A stretch of DNA of 64,000 nt from Bugula neritina (GCA_964035545.1 OZ037770.1:1318501-1382500), one strand, 5' to 3'. Shown: positions 12,669-23,347, counted from the first letter of the stretch. The notes: generated by a model not told the origin, from the sequence alone. Program-made: numbers and translations.

Positions 12669-12872
12669 ACAACACGTATTGTGTTTAACTTATATAAGTG
12701 GTAAATAAAATCGGACTTTCACAAATTATAAATAAAAGCAAACCTCTTCAAAAATACTTTATGCGAAGGGTATACTTTCTTCATTAGTACTTTATCTATT
12801 CTAATTTGTCTGAGTTATTTTTGCAAAAACCTCTGGGCTTAAATTGTTTTAATTAAATATCTACATAATTAC

Positions 12873-13045
12873 TGTCATAGTTTAATTAGGCTCGCTAGTG
12901 ACACGGCCTGCGCGTGCGTGTCACGGGTCAGATGCTGGTTTTACATGTGCTAATAAAGTCTTCAGTTCTTGTCTCAATCTAAACTTCGCAATGATTTCAA
13001 TATCCTAATACTTAATACTAATAGCATCACATAGAATGTGTGACA
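12873..13045 (+). repeat. 5' LTR of the Ty3/Gypsy element
   Basis: 173 bp, TG..CA ends, with an internal AATAAA that could serve as the element's polyadenylation signal and a GC-rich inverted motif (GTGACACG and CGTGTCAC). Identical to the 3' LTR as far as I can read. Confidence 0.93.
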
Positions 13046-13420
13046 TGGCGTCGTAGAATGGTCTGGACCTGTCCGGAGATTTAAACAACCGATAAGTTCA
13101 TAACAAGTTGTAGCATCTAATGTATCAGAGAGAGGTCGATTGCCTATTCCCATTGGACTCGTTTATTTAACCTTACGCCTACAGATGAATTAAATAGGAA
13201 AACGTGTTTAATAGAATATTAAAATAATATTCATTCGTGATATTGTTTTTTTTTACTAGTCCTTACTGGCGATTTCATGTTATATATAATATTACCTGAT
13301 GCATAGATGTCTGATATTGTTGTATTAGCTGAATTTTATACGTTTCATTTTTAGGCTAACTGATAGTTTGTTTCTTCGTGTGTGAACATTTGTCTTAGCA
13401 CTAGACGGTTGGTTGCTAAA

Positions 13421-13579
13421 ATGGGGGACTTTCTGAGGCCACCTGGGGAGCTAGATTTTACTGATACGCAAAAATCATGGCCGGAGTATAAAACAAGGTT
13501 TGCTAGATATAGGATAGCATCTGGGTTGAGTGAAAAGTCTGCGGAGAGACAGGTGAATATGTTGATTTATTCCAATTAG
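13421..13579 (+). pseudogene. gag N-terminal fragment of the Ty3/Gypsy element
   Basis: Starts MGDFLRPPGELDF and continues with WPEYKTRFARYRIASGL, the usual opening of animal Ty3/Gypsy gag proteins. It stops after 52 residues at a TAG created where the large internal deletion joins gag sequence to integrase sequence in another frame. It lacks the capsid body and zinc knuckle, so it is a remnant. Confidence 0.8.
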
Positions 13580-14523
13580 AAGGTTCGTACTATCTTCTCG
13601 TGGTGGATTACCTATCAAAGTGGCCAGTAGTTAGATCTCTAGGCTCTGACACGTCGAGCAAGAGGGTTATACACTGCTTGCGAGAAATCTTCGTGGACTT
13701 CGGCCGGCCAGAAGTGCTTGTGTCTGATAATGGTCCGCAGTTCTCTAGTTTCGATTTTAAGCTTTTTTGCAGTAACCAAGGAATAACACACCGTACAAGC
13801 TCGCCACTTCATCCAGCGGGAAATGGACAAGCTGAGAGAACTATCGGAACGGTGAAAAGCATGATGAAAAAGTGTCTGCAGGAAAGTGGTGATTGGCTGC
13901 AGGGCCTGGCAACTATTAGGAATACTCCCGTAGCAGAAGGGTTGCCCTCCCCCAGTGAACTTTTGCAGGGACGGGTATTGCGAGATGACCATCCCGTCCA
14001 GTCCACTAGATATCAAGTAGCTGCCTATGATGTTGACAAGGTAAGACGTGTTTTAGGCGACCGTAAGAGTCGTGATAAATATTTCTTTGATAGACATGCT
14101 AAGCCAGAGAAATCCCTGTTGCTCCCAGGGCAACAAGTCCACATACGCACTGCTAAGGGTGACTGGAGGGTAGGTGAAATTGAAGGCATTGCTAATGATA
14201 GGTCTTACTGGGTAGATTCGTCTAGTAACAGACTTCGACGAAATAGAAAAGACATACGCTGTACAGCAGTGAATCGACAAAACCACAAGGTAAGTCAGAA
14301 GCCTTTTATAGAGGTAGATCCAGCGGTGAGTACAGGTAGGGAAAATGTTTTGGCACAGTTTAGAGATCAGCCAGTTTTTCCACCGGGCGGCTCTAATGTT
14401 CAGTCTGACAATATAGCATCATCCTCGCCTGAGGGTGAAGTAAGTTCTCCAAGTGTGTTCACACGGTCTGGACGCCGGACACAAAAGCCCAAATGGCATG
14501 ATGATTATCATGTTTATAAATAA
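13564..14523 (+). pseudogene. integrase C-terminal fragment of the Ty3/Gypsy element
   Basis: An open frame that starts inside the integrase catalytic core and runs to the natural end of pol. The three catalytic acids are present: the Asp of DLFQLEG, the Asp of SDNGPQF, and the Glu of NGQAERT. There are exactly 35 residues between the second and third, as in the DD35E family. After the core come the C-terminal integrase domain and a tail ending RSGRRTQKPKWHDDY. It has lost the zinc-binding HHCC domain and all upstream pol domains, and has no start codon of its own, so it is unlikely to make an active enzyme. Confidence 0.88.
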
Positions 14524-14653
14524 AGCTCTGCGGCTAGCCTGTCCTGAACAACCTCTCCGGCTATAGTCTAATGTTTTGTATAAGTGTTTAGTTTAGTATT
14601 TGTCTGTCTTAATTTTTAGTTTTGTTTAATTAATATCCCCTAAGAAAGGGAGA

Positions 14654-14826
14654 TGTCATAGTTTAATTAGGCTCGCTAGTGACACGGCCTGCGCGTGCGT
14701 GTCACGGGTCAGATGCTGGTTTTACATGTGCTAATAAAGTCTTCAGTTCTTGTCTCAATCTAAACTTCGCAATGATTTCAATATCCTAATACTTAATACT
14801 AATAGCATCACATAGAATGTGTGACA
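14654..14826 (+). repeat. 3' LTR of the Ty3/Gypsy element
   Basis: 173 bp, the same sequence as 12873-13045, directly preceded by a polypurine tract and directly followed by the ATTAC target-site duplication. Confidence 0.93.
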
Positions 14827-15359
14827 ATTACTATGTAAAAGTATTTTCAATTGACTATAATTAATGAAAATTATTGCATAAGATGGCAGATATTTCAGTT
14901 TTTATACTTAATATTCTGATTTTGTGCATTCAGTATACGTACTATATCATATTGAAGTTATTATACCAGTGATAAAAACCTTAAACCGACACATTGACAC
15001 CATATAGCAAACTGCGTGATGCAGCAGCAATATTATGCACTCTGCAGTATAGCAAATTACAGAAAATAGTTTGCAAAATATTTTTTTCTTTTATTTGCTT
15101 GCATTTGCATTAAGGTACTTTTTTTACAAGGGGAACAGGTGCAACCAATAGAAAAACTACTTTTATTGAAATTTTCATTTATCAAATATTATTGATTTAT
15201 TATTTGCAACTTTACACAGCTGAACCTGATTACCAAACAAAATTGCACTGAAACTAAATCTGTAACACAAAGTAGCTTTTAAAAGTAATCAAATCTCATT
15301 GGTGGAATTGCTTCATGTCAAACACACAACAGTGTTCCAGCAGATGACCTTGTAGGAGG
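14827..15359. other. AT-rich spacer after the retrotransposon
   Basis: Nothing coding was seen. It probably includes the 3' UTR of the minus-strand BCL-2-like gene that ends at 15360. Confidence 0.4.
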
Positions 15360-18300
15360 TCACATGATGTCTAAGTTAATGTTCTTCTTTGCATTGGCAA
15401 GTCGGCCATTGATGTTGTATGATGACGCGGTGAACTTTGTCCTGCATGTCTCATTCAATACTTGCTGGGCAGGTTTGGTGGGCTCTGGAGTTGTCACCAC
15501 GTAGTCGTAGTTGATAGCCAGTGCCTCCTATAATGTAATTATAATAAGTTTGAGATTGATAGCCAGGGCCTCCTATATTAATCAGTTGTTTGTTAAGATA
15601 TTAGCCTAAGTTGTAATTTTCAGTCTAAAACAAAATTAAAATGCAGCAGAATGCTTTCAGCAAAGTAAATTAATTTTTGATGTTCGGGCATATAATTATA
15701 GAAAACACTCATTTAATTCAAGAGCAAACGCATTTTTGAACTATTATATATAACAAAGAGAGGAGGGAGCGCTTACCCATCCTCCAAGATCTTTGATAGC
15801 GAGTTGAATCCCGGGCTCATCCAGCAGTTTAATACAGCAGCTGATTAGCAGAAGAACCAGATTCTCGTCAATAGTCTGAGTTAGCAGAGGATCTACTAGT
15901 CTGGATACACACCTCTGAGTCACCAGCAAACACTAAACACAACAATTAAAATATATATTATGGTTTACTTTATTATTAAAATTCAAATTAAAACAAAAAG
16001 AAAGTTTTCCTGCATGTTCATTTTTCAGTATACTTGAAAGTGTTCAAATAAAGATAATGATGTTCAACAGTTATTTTTCAAAATATTTGAAAATGTATTA
16101 TGTATTTAGGAAAAGTGTGTCTGATATAATTAAGCGTATATAATGTGTGGTTCCAATTAACAGCTGACTTTGAAACGAAATGTAATCTATAGACTGTTGC
16201 AAAGATATTAGAAAAGTGTAAAAATAGAAAAATCTATGTTTTGTAATTAAGTTTTGACTCTCTCCTTAACCAAAACCTATTAAATGCATTTGGAATTTTT
16301 CTAATGCACAATCTATATAATGTATGTAGTATGTAGTATGTAATACCAACTAGCAGTACGCTGTTCCACTGGAAGGTGGTGTGTACCCAGAAGAACTCTT
16401 TCATGATTCTCTTGAACAACCTGAAGTACTTCTCAGTCTGACTCTGTGAGTCAATTGGCCCGGGAGTAGTAAACTTCTCCAGCATCAGATCTGTGATCTT
16501 CTCAACTACCAGATTGGCACTTATGTTTCTCTTTATTTCAACCTCTGTATTCAAATCATAATAATTCAATAACTGATCAAACTATTCAACTAATAGTGCT
16601 ATACTGTATTTTTATTTTTATTTATATTCTCTTCCATAATGTGTTTTTAAGCTGCTTTTTAAAGCTTATTGGATAACTCGAACATTTCTGTACCAACTAT
16701 CTAAAATAAATTTGCCTCTACCGGGATTCGAACCCGAGACCTCCGGCTTGCAAGCATGCAAGTGCGCTAACCATTACACCACAGGGACCTATCACTACAC
16801 CAACTATCTAAAATAGCTATATCACATCAAATTGCATATGTTGCTCTAGTTGTTACAAGCCTACATGCATAATGGTGAGAACTATAATAGTAGTTTTACC
16901 ATTTGCCATAAACTCATTTGTGTCAATATTATACATAAAATTTGCAAATAACAAACTTGAAATACATCCTATTCGATCTATACTCAAAAATTCACAATAT
17001 ATTATGCTTTATAACTTACTAAACTTACTAACCAAACTGTATAAATGCATGAAATGTTTTACTAAGAATACAATGAGATTGTATTGAACCAAATTGAAGT
17101 TATAGTTCAACAACTTTTAAAGTTCATCTGGTTATGGTTCAAGCAATGTTTAACTTCTAACCATCCTTTTACTATATTGTTATAGTCAGACATTTTTGGA
17201 GTTGTATTCTTACCAAACTTGCTCATCTCGTGACATAACTCCGTATCCCGGAGATCATTGCACGATGGAAGTCCAGAAATTATTTCATCGGGTAATCTAC
17301 TCCTCGTCCTGAAATGATGCCACATGATATACCACAATGCAATTTCAAATATACCTTGTAAAATAATTGGCTCCACTGGGAATCAAACCTCAGACTTCTA
17401 AGTTGCTAAATTTATCCAGTGACCTCTGTGACGTTATGGCTAGTGCATCAGCTTAAAAAGCTGGAGCTCGTGGGTTCGACTCCAAGCTAGGGGGGGGCAA
17501 AATCATTTTATAAGCTGATTTGCCTCCTTGGATTTAAACCTTATTGTAATGCTAAGTTTACCCAGTGGTGCCCGTGGTGAAATAGTTGGCACACTTTCTT
17601 GCAAGCCAGAGGTCTTGGGTTCGATTCCCAGTGGAGGAAAAATTATTTTCACTTATGACACTATAGTAAGCGCTATAATAAAGTATCAAACCACCAAGAG
17701 GGAACACTGTTATAATTAGTAAATATGCAAGATCAACTTACTGTAACGATATGCATGAAATAACTACGTCTGCAGTGGAGAGAACAACTTCTCGTCTCAC
17801 AACTGTAAAATTTGATTTTGATGGAATTTATACACAGATGTCTATAATTATTAAATGTTTGAAAACTGCTTATCAGAAAACACTCTTTCAAAAGCAGTAA
17901 AAATTCAGAGGCACATTATAGCCATCAGGTAATTGTCAATCAATAGTGAATCCCAAATATAGGCCTTTTTATTGTTCATCAGTTTTAATCAAAATAGAAA
18001 TTTTCAGATAGTGATTGCAATAAAAGTACATAATTACCAGATCACAATGAAGCTTGTTAGTTTAATCTTCTAATATTTTATAAGTATAATAGCTAGTAAG
18101 AAAATTCTTAAAACTGCTATATATATATTCAGTTATATAGGTGTATTTCATTTCATTATAGTTTTGATTTTTATGCTTCATGAGGTAAGTGCAGTATTTG
18201 ATAGACTGAAAAACGCCTTGTTTCTATTATGAAAGTTTAGGAAACAATTAACCTAACTTTTTTCTTAACAAAGTCACAGATTTTGAGCTAGAAAAGCTTT

Positions 18301-18655
18301 TTAATTATTGCACTTTATTCTCTTTCACAGCCATATAGGTTACAAGTTTTGTTTACATTGAATTTATTCACATCTAAAATTATATTGTTTAGGCTTTCAC
18401 TAATTTAGTGTATGGAAACTTTAATTTGACAGCTAAACTTGACGTGCATTAAACTGAAAACTTAGTGAAACCTGAAGGCTCTTGTTTGATCTCAACAGTA
18501 GATGGAGTCAAGGATTTAATCTTCTGAGCTTCCAAGTCCCCGGAGAGGTCGCTGAAAGACTCAAAAGTCCCTGCTGTGCTTTTTTCAGTCGAGTTCATTT
18601 TGCTGCCATTTTCAATGTTTGCTTCAGAAGATTTAGTTTTGCTTTCCAGTTCCAT
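15360..18655 (-). CDS. BCL-2-family protein B (apoptosis regulator-like), tandem paralogue
   Basis: Six coding exons: 18655-18472, 17802-17742, 17308-17214, 16544-16351, 15932-15777 and 15527-15360. They total 858 nt, or 285 aa, and all phases agree. Seen: a BH4-like segment (LSTADVVISCISLQ, about residues 69-82); a BH1-like segment around W173 (FFWVHTTFQWNSVLL); and a BH2-like segment ending IKDLGGW at W230, with an intron placed directly after the Trp as in vertebrate BCL2 genes. The BH3 region is not clear. The first 60 residues are a Ser/Thr/Lys-rich extension holding IKQE, a SUMO-type motif. The C-terminal 55 residues are polar with no tail anchor. Exons 3 and 6 have the same lengths (95 and 168 nt) as their partners in the neighbouring gene. 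Whether it promotes or blocks death cannot be told. Confidence 0.72.
16709..16798 (-). mobile_element. tRNA-derived SINE, family I, with 17-bp target duplication
   Basis: A 90-bp insert in an intron of BCL-2-like gene B. It is flanked on both sides by the same 17 bases (accaactatctaaaata at 16692-16708 and 16799-16815). It carries the A box, an internal 8-bp duplication (CTTGCATG/CTTGCAAG) and a perfect B box (GGGTTCGAATCCC). The duplication proves retroposition and marks the ends of this copy. Confidence 0.88.
17405..17510 (+). mobile_element. diverged tRNA-derived SINE (family I-like)
   Basis: Begins with a leader remnant (GCTAAATTTATCCAGTGACC) and has a B box (GTGGGTTCGACTCC) and the tail GGGGGGGCAAAATCATTTTA. 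Its anticodon region differs (CAGCTTAAAAAGCTG), so it may stem from another source tRNA. A short family I fragment in the opposite direction (17350-17388) lies just before it. Confidence 0.6.
17548..17651 (+). mobile_element. tRNA-derived SINE, family I
   Basis: Plus-strand copy with leader (GCTAAGTTTACCCAGTGGTG), A box, CTTGCAAGCCAGAGGTC, B box (GGGTTCGATTCCC) and tail (AAAAATTATTTTC). It lies in an intron of BCL-2-like gene B. Confidence 0.78.
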
Positions 18656-19407
18656 TTTGTGTCACCGGTTTATGAAAAACTCACAACAACTGCTGAAAAA
18701 GTTTTGGCTAGAAATAATTAAAATTGTTGAAATTGCTTGCATATTTGTTAAATAACATATTACTTTTATTGCTATAAATATATGAAATAATTATTGTAGT
18801 GAGGTTAATATATATCTCTTGTTAATTTCAATAGTCATTTTTACTCAGTTTACTCTGAGCTGTATCCTTCTTTCTAGGTTACAAAAATTTTAAAAGAACT
18901 ATTTTTTGCTAAGCAAATTGTGAGTCTCTTAGATTGCAATTTTATTGTTCACTTATATAGCTGGTTATTTTAAAATCTTTAGGGTCGAGTAAAAATATTA
19001 TTGAATTTATTGTATTGTACCATACATGTGAAGTAAAAACATCAAAATTTTAGGGCTGCATATTTCTTAATAATATGGTATTGCCATTGCCAGTGTTATA
19101 TGCAATAACATGTTCATTCTATAATATAATTGTTGAGAATACAATTGCAGCTCAAAACTTTGGATATGTCAGTGTCACGCCTTTAACACTAATTATTCTA
19201 AAGGTAAATCTTTAACTGAGGAAATTGAGTTTATGTCAGCACCTGTTTATTTAGGTAACTCAATTACAACAAAATAAAAAATAGCCATAAACTAAAAGTA
19301 CAGATAATGGTTCATTGCAGTTTGTATGACTATCATTTTTTACTCAGCTTTATGAGTCATCATTAGAATTTTTATAAATCATATCTATGATTGATATCCA
19401 TGACTCA
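18656..19407. other. spacer between the two BCL-2-like genes
   Basis: About 750 bp of AT-rich DNA between the start of gene B and the stop of gene A. It must hold the gene B promoter and the gene A 3' UTR. TGACTCA-type (AP-1-like) words occur at the 3' end of gene A (19401 and 19414) and as TGAGTCA near 19350. Nothing coding was seen. Confidence 0.4.
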
Positions 19408-21765
19408 TTAATATGACTCATTGGTGTAGCTCAGTGCTTCCTCTAGCTTAGTGGTTATGTCATACTCATCCCATGGTGCAATAGGCTGTGATATCACCTT
19501 AATTTGTCCTTGGCCATCTCCATTACCGTCAACTGGGTTTTCAGAATAATATTTATGTGCAATGTGTATGTTTTCCTGCAAAAAATGTTGGGTATATGCT
19601 AAACATTGATTTTAAAATTATATGCTGAGTAGAATGGCAGATATAAATATTTTTGATAAACATTTCTTCATTATTGGCTTCCTTGAATCGCAAAATGTCA
19701 TATCAGTAAAAATTCACCAATAGAGTTATGTCAGGAAAACGAAGCAAGAGCTTAATGTTTTTATTCAGTGAAATTTAATTTAATTGTTTATTTACATTAA
19801 TTAGCCTATTTTAAAAGTATTTTATCATTTTTTCAATAATGAAAAACATGAAAATGCAAACAACTGCATGCGTTGTAAATTCTATAAAGATGAAATAACT
19901 GATGACATAATGGACTTGAAGATGATAAAAGAAAATAGATTAGATAATAAATTTCAATAGGTTTAAATATAAACATGCAACTACAAAAAGCAGCATATTT
20001 GAGCAGAAAACCTAAAAGGTAACTAAAAGAAACATAATTAAATTTAATTTCTTATATCAAGAATAAATGTTGTAAACTAACCCAGCCCCCTTTGATGTCT
20101 ATAAATGCTGTATTAACAAAGGAATCTCTCAAAAAGTCAATAGTTGACTGTACCACAAACACCAGCCTGTCTGTCTGTAAGTCCTGCTGACTCACGATAC
20201 CTTCACAGATCTCTCCAGATACAAAGAGCAACTACAGAGTGTCGGAACAAAGAAACATGTGACTCCTACCAGATAGAAACTGCTGACATACGCAATTTAC
20301 TGAAACTGTTTTTTTAATGAAATGCAGAGCTTTAAAACAAACGATGTGCTAATGCTTTATGTATATATTGATTTCACTATCCCTGCATGTACTACTCAAC
20401 CAGTTAGCATGTCCTGTGCACAATAAAACATGTTTACCATAGTATGCCATATAAACTTACCAACATAACTTTATTCCAGTCTGGGTCACTCCCCTCAGGA
20501 AAAATGTAGTGCTGTATAAACTTATAGAACTTGTTCTTTAGTTCAGGAGTTGCATTTCCTTTGAGGAGACAATAAGCTTCACGTAAAAGAATTTGTACAT
20601 TGTCATACATTGGCTTTTTCATAGCTAGTCTGCCTGAAATTATGCAAATAGGTGTTTTATTTTTGTTTTCAGCAAATGCATTTGTAAAATTTCAAATGGT
20701 TGAATTGAAAAAAGATATAAACTTGCGGTATCTAATTTAATTACCGTTGTGAAATTCATAGTTATTGCAAAAGATTAACACACAAAGAGTACTTAAAATT
20801 AAGTTTGCCACAAAAAACTATTATTTCTAAGCTATTTTTATTGTAAACATCTAATTAGATTGAAACTGTATTACTTTATATTATGTAATCTATGACTTTC
20901 TACAATTTTTACATATGCCTGCATATTATAGAAGCTATAGATCAAGACCTTAAAAGAAATAAAATACTTTGATGCAAACTAACAGTCGAAAAACCAAAAA
21001 AATTCAAAATTCAATTCTTTTGCTTTTAGAACACTAAAAAGAAACATGATTGACATGCACTGCGTATAGGCAGAGTATTTGAAACACACATATATTATAC
21101 AACACACATGCAGTTCATATATAATTGTCTTCTGTCACTGCGTACTATTAATACACACTTTGAGAACAAAAAGTTATTCAATCAGAAACAAATGCGATAC
21201 GGTTTTAAGTCACTTATTCCTCGCAGGTTATAAATGTAATGCTTTTTGACTGCCACAAGTAAAAGTTTTGTTTTTTCTCAGACTATGAGTATAATTTGAC
21301 TATAGTGCTCACCAAAGGATCTGATGATGTCACAAGGCCTGGTATTTCCCACATCAAAAAAGTTAATAGAAGACAACTCTTCGGGCAAAAGGCCAACATC
21401 TTTACACCTGAGTAAGAACATAATATATCTAAATGATTTTAAAATCTAGTTTATATATATCTGATCCCTTTCATCACGCTTTGCCATTATAATTCAAAAA
21501 ACTATAAAATTTCTTTTCATAATTTACTTGGTGAAAATTTTACATAAAAAACTTATAGTCGCAGTTGCTATATTTAACATTTGAGCTGATTAATGAAAGT
21601 TCGCATATTTTGCGGATGAATCATGATAAAATTAAAAATGAGTTATAAGATGAGTCATAATTAACACAGAATCACCTACCGGTGGTAAATATAAGAAGCT
21701 ACAACATCTCGAGTGCTCAGTTTCAGGCTAACTTGGCTAGTTTGACGGGGATGCTCTTGTGTCAT
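19408..21765 (-). CDS. BCL-2-family protein A (apoptosis regulator-like), tandem paralogue
   Basis: Five coding exons: 21765-21680, 21407-21313, 20633-20461, 20231-20082 and 19575-19408. They total 672 nt, or 223 aa, with all phases consistent. Seen: a BH4-like N-terminus (STRDVVASYIYHRCKDVG, residues 17-34, like NREIVMKYIHYKLSQRG of BCL2); the segment IIRSFGRLAMKKPMYDNV at the BH3 position but with Gly-Arg in place of Gly-Asp; BH1 around W113 (FPEGSDPDWNKVMLLF); and BH2 ending IDIKGGW at W168. An intron falls exactly after that Trp, as in vertebrate family genes. The phrase MYDNV recalls BOK. The last 55 residues are hydrophilic, so the usual tail anchor is absent. The length fits the family (about 190-240 aa). 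The pro- or anti-apoptotic role is unknown. Confidence 0.78.
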
Positions 21766-22311
21766 TTTAAGTTATTTCAAGTAAGTAAATTCAACAATAA
21801 AAATTTTTTTTTTCAAAATAATTATTGGCTAATGCCTTTTTGTTTAAAATGTAGACTGTTTGAATTTCATAAAAAAATTTCTTCAACTATTATTTAAATT
21901 TTTAACATTCCTGGGCTTTCCGCATGAAAATAAAATGTTGATCTAAATTGTTATTGTCTTTTTTAATTAATTACTCACACATACATAAATTATTTACATT
22001 ATTTTATTACTAAATCAAATTACTAATCCATCACTTTAATGATTATATCTGTATTATCGTTAGAAATTTTTTATACAATATTTACTATATATTAGAATTT
22101 TTATTATAGTACATCTTTTTAGTCTTATGATAGATATCTTTGCATCTTCCAAAAATAATAGTTCATTTATACAAAATATCTTATTACAATTATTGATCAA
22201 CCAAGTATATTAAAAAAAGTTAGCATTCTAAAAACAATATATACGGCAGCATTTTAGAGCGGTCAGCAGGCTAGCAAAATCATACTGCTGAAATTAGTAT
22301 ATGATTTACAA

Positions 22312-22514
22312 GGGAGCAGCTGTGGTCTAGGGGTTAGAGCATTTGCCTAGTAAGCATGAAGTCATGGGTTCGAGCGCAGACAAAGGCCATTGGTGATGTT
22401 AGGAAGAGCATCCAGTCATAATTGCTCCTGCCGTACATGCCTCATTTAACAAAAACTCTTTTCATCAGGGGTTTCTCACAGGGACACTGACTATAAACTT
22501 GCATGAGTTTTTTT
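22312..22514 (+). mobile_element. tRNA-derived SINE, family II, full length
   Basis: About 200 bp: GGGAGCAGCTGTGGTCTAGG at the start, A box, B box (GGGTTCGAGC), body (GCCATTGGTGATGTTAGGAA), then GGGGTTTCTCACAGGGACAC and CTATAAACTTGCATGAG, ending in a T run. Matches 11229-11443 in reverse. Confidence 0.85.
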
Positions 22515-22803
22515 AATATTATTCACAAATTTTGGCATACTTTTAGAGAAAATTTATTCTGATTCTCAACCACCAATTCAATTGCACGTCTGTATCAATG
22601 AATTATTAAGTTTTATTAAGCTATAATTGCATTATCAATTATAATACATGACTTCCATGCAAGTAGTTGTGTCAGAAATCTGCTATAGAGCTGTTGCATA
22701 ATTCATCTTGGTGAAGCTTTGTTCTGGGAAGGTTTCTACTGACATATTATTGCATAACATATTTACTTTTTCTGGCCACTATATTTCTACGGCTTTGCCA
22801 ACA

Positions 22804-23347
22804 GCTAACTCTAGTACTTGCACCCATTAAACTATAACCCCCTTATAGTTTCAGTTCAGTGCTTGCACCATTACTGGCATACATATGGTATTGTTTAGAT
22901 TATCATTCAAAAAGAGGAAATAAACAGATTTGATTGAAAATTGCTTTTTTGTACGCACATATAATCCTAAACATTATTGCTATGTTAGCGAAATATAATA
23001 ATCACATTTAGCTAAAAGTAGCTAAAATAATATATTATTGAATTGAAAACAAAATGCAAAAGTACATGGTGCTATTTCACCGTTCCAACAACGGCTCTTT
23101 GAATATTTATAGTATAATTTGTACTAAAATAAGTAGTTCAATTACTTTTAAAGGCGTATAATTATAGTAAAACTCACTCTAAGAATGTATAGGTATTAGG
23201 CTTTAATAATAAATGTTCCTTAGTTTCACCCTAGAAATTCTACGGAGTTGTCTTTCCAATAATGTAAATACAAATATTGCTCATAGTGTAGTTCACTGAA
23301 CTGAAACTATAACCCTAAGGGGATTATAGTTCATTGGTGTAGTTAGC
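22804..23347. mobile_element. inverted-repeat (MITE-like) segment
   Basis: The left end (22804-22860) and right end (23291-23347) are inverted copies of each other over roughly 55 bases, starting GCTAACT and sharing AACTATAA, CCCCTTA and TTATAGTTTCAGTTCAGTG in one orientation. Each end is also a small hairpin on its own (AACTATAA .. TTATAGTT). The interior is AT-rich and non-coding. No target-site duplication was found. Confidence 0.5.

Larger units (their letters stand above)
11765..12872. other. CCDC83 3' flank with one SINE copy
   Basis: Holds the CCDC83 3' UTR, a family I SINE at 12569-12668, and AT-rich filler up to the retrotransposon. No other exon was seen. Confidence 0.5.
12873..14826 (+). 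mobile_element. Ty3/Gypsy LTR retrotransposon, internally deleted and recently inserted
   Basis: A 1954-bp element with two 173-bp LTRs that appear identical base for base. It is flanked on both sides by the 5-bp duplication ATTAC (12868-12872 and 14827-14831). LTRs begin TGTCATAG and end GTGTGACA. A primer-binding-like site (TGGCGTCGTAGAATGG) follows the 5' LTR at 13046, and a purine tract (AAGAAAGGGAGA) precedes the 3' LTR. The interior keeps only a gag start and the C-terminal part of the integrase. Protease, reverse transcriptase, RNase H and the front of the integrase are gone, so it cannot move on its own. It lies between CCDC83 and the BCL-2-like pair. Confidence 0.93.

Noticed and set aside
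13639-14286. Minus-strand open frames over the integrase fragment
   Set aside because: Shadow frames of the plus-strand integrase sequence; no family resemblance.
18462-18471. Alternative end of BCL-2-like gene B exon 1 at the AA|GTTTTC donor, joining straight to 17308
   Set aside because: It would keep frame but uses a poor donor and skips the BH4 exon; the CAG|GTTTCA donor joined to 17802-17742 keeps frame and restores a segment matching gene A.
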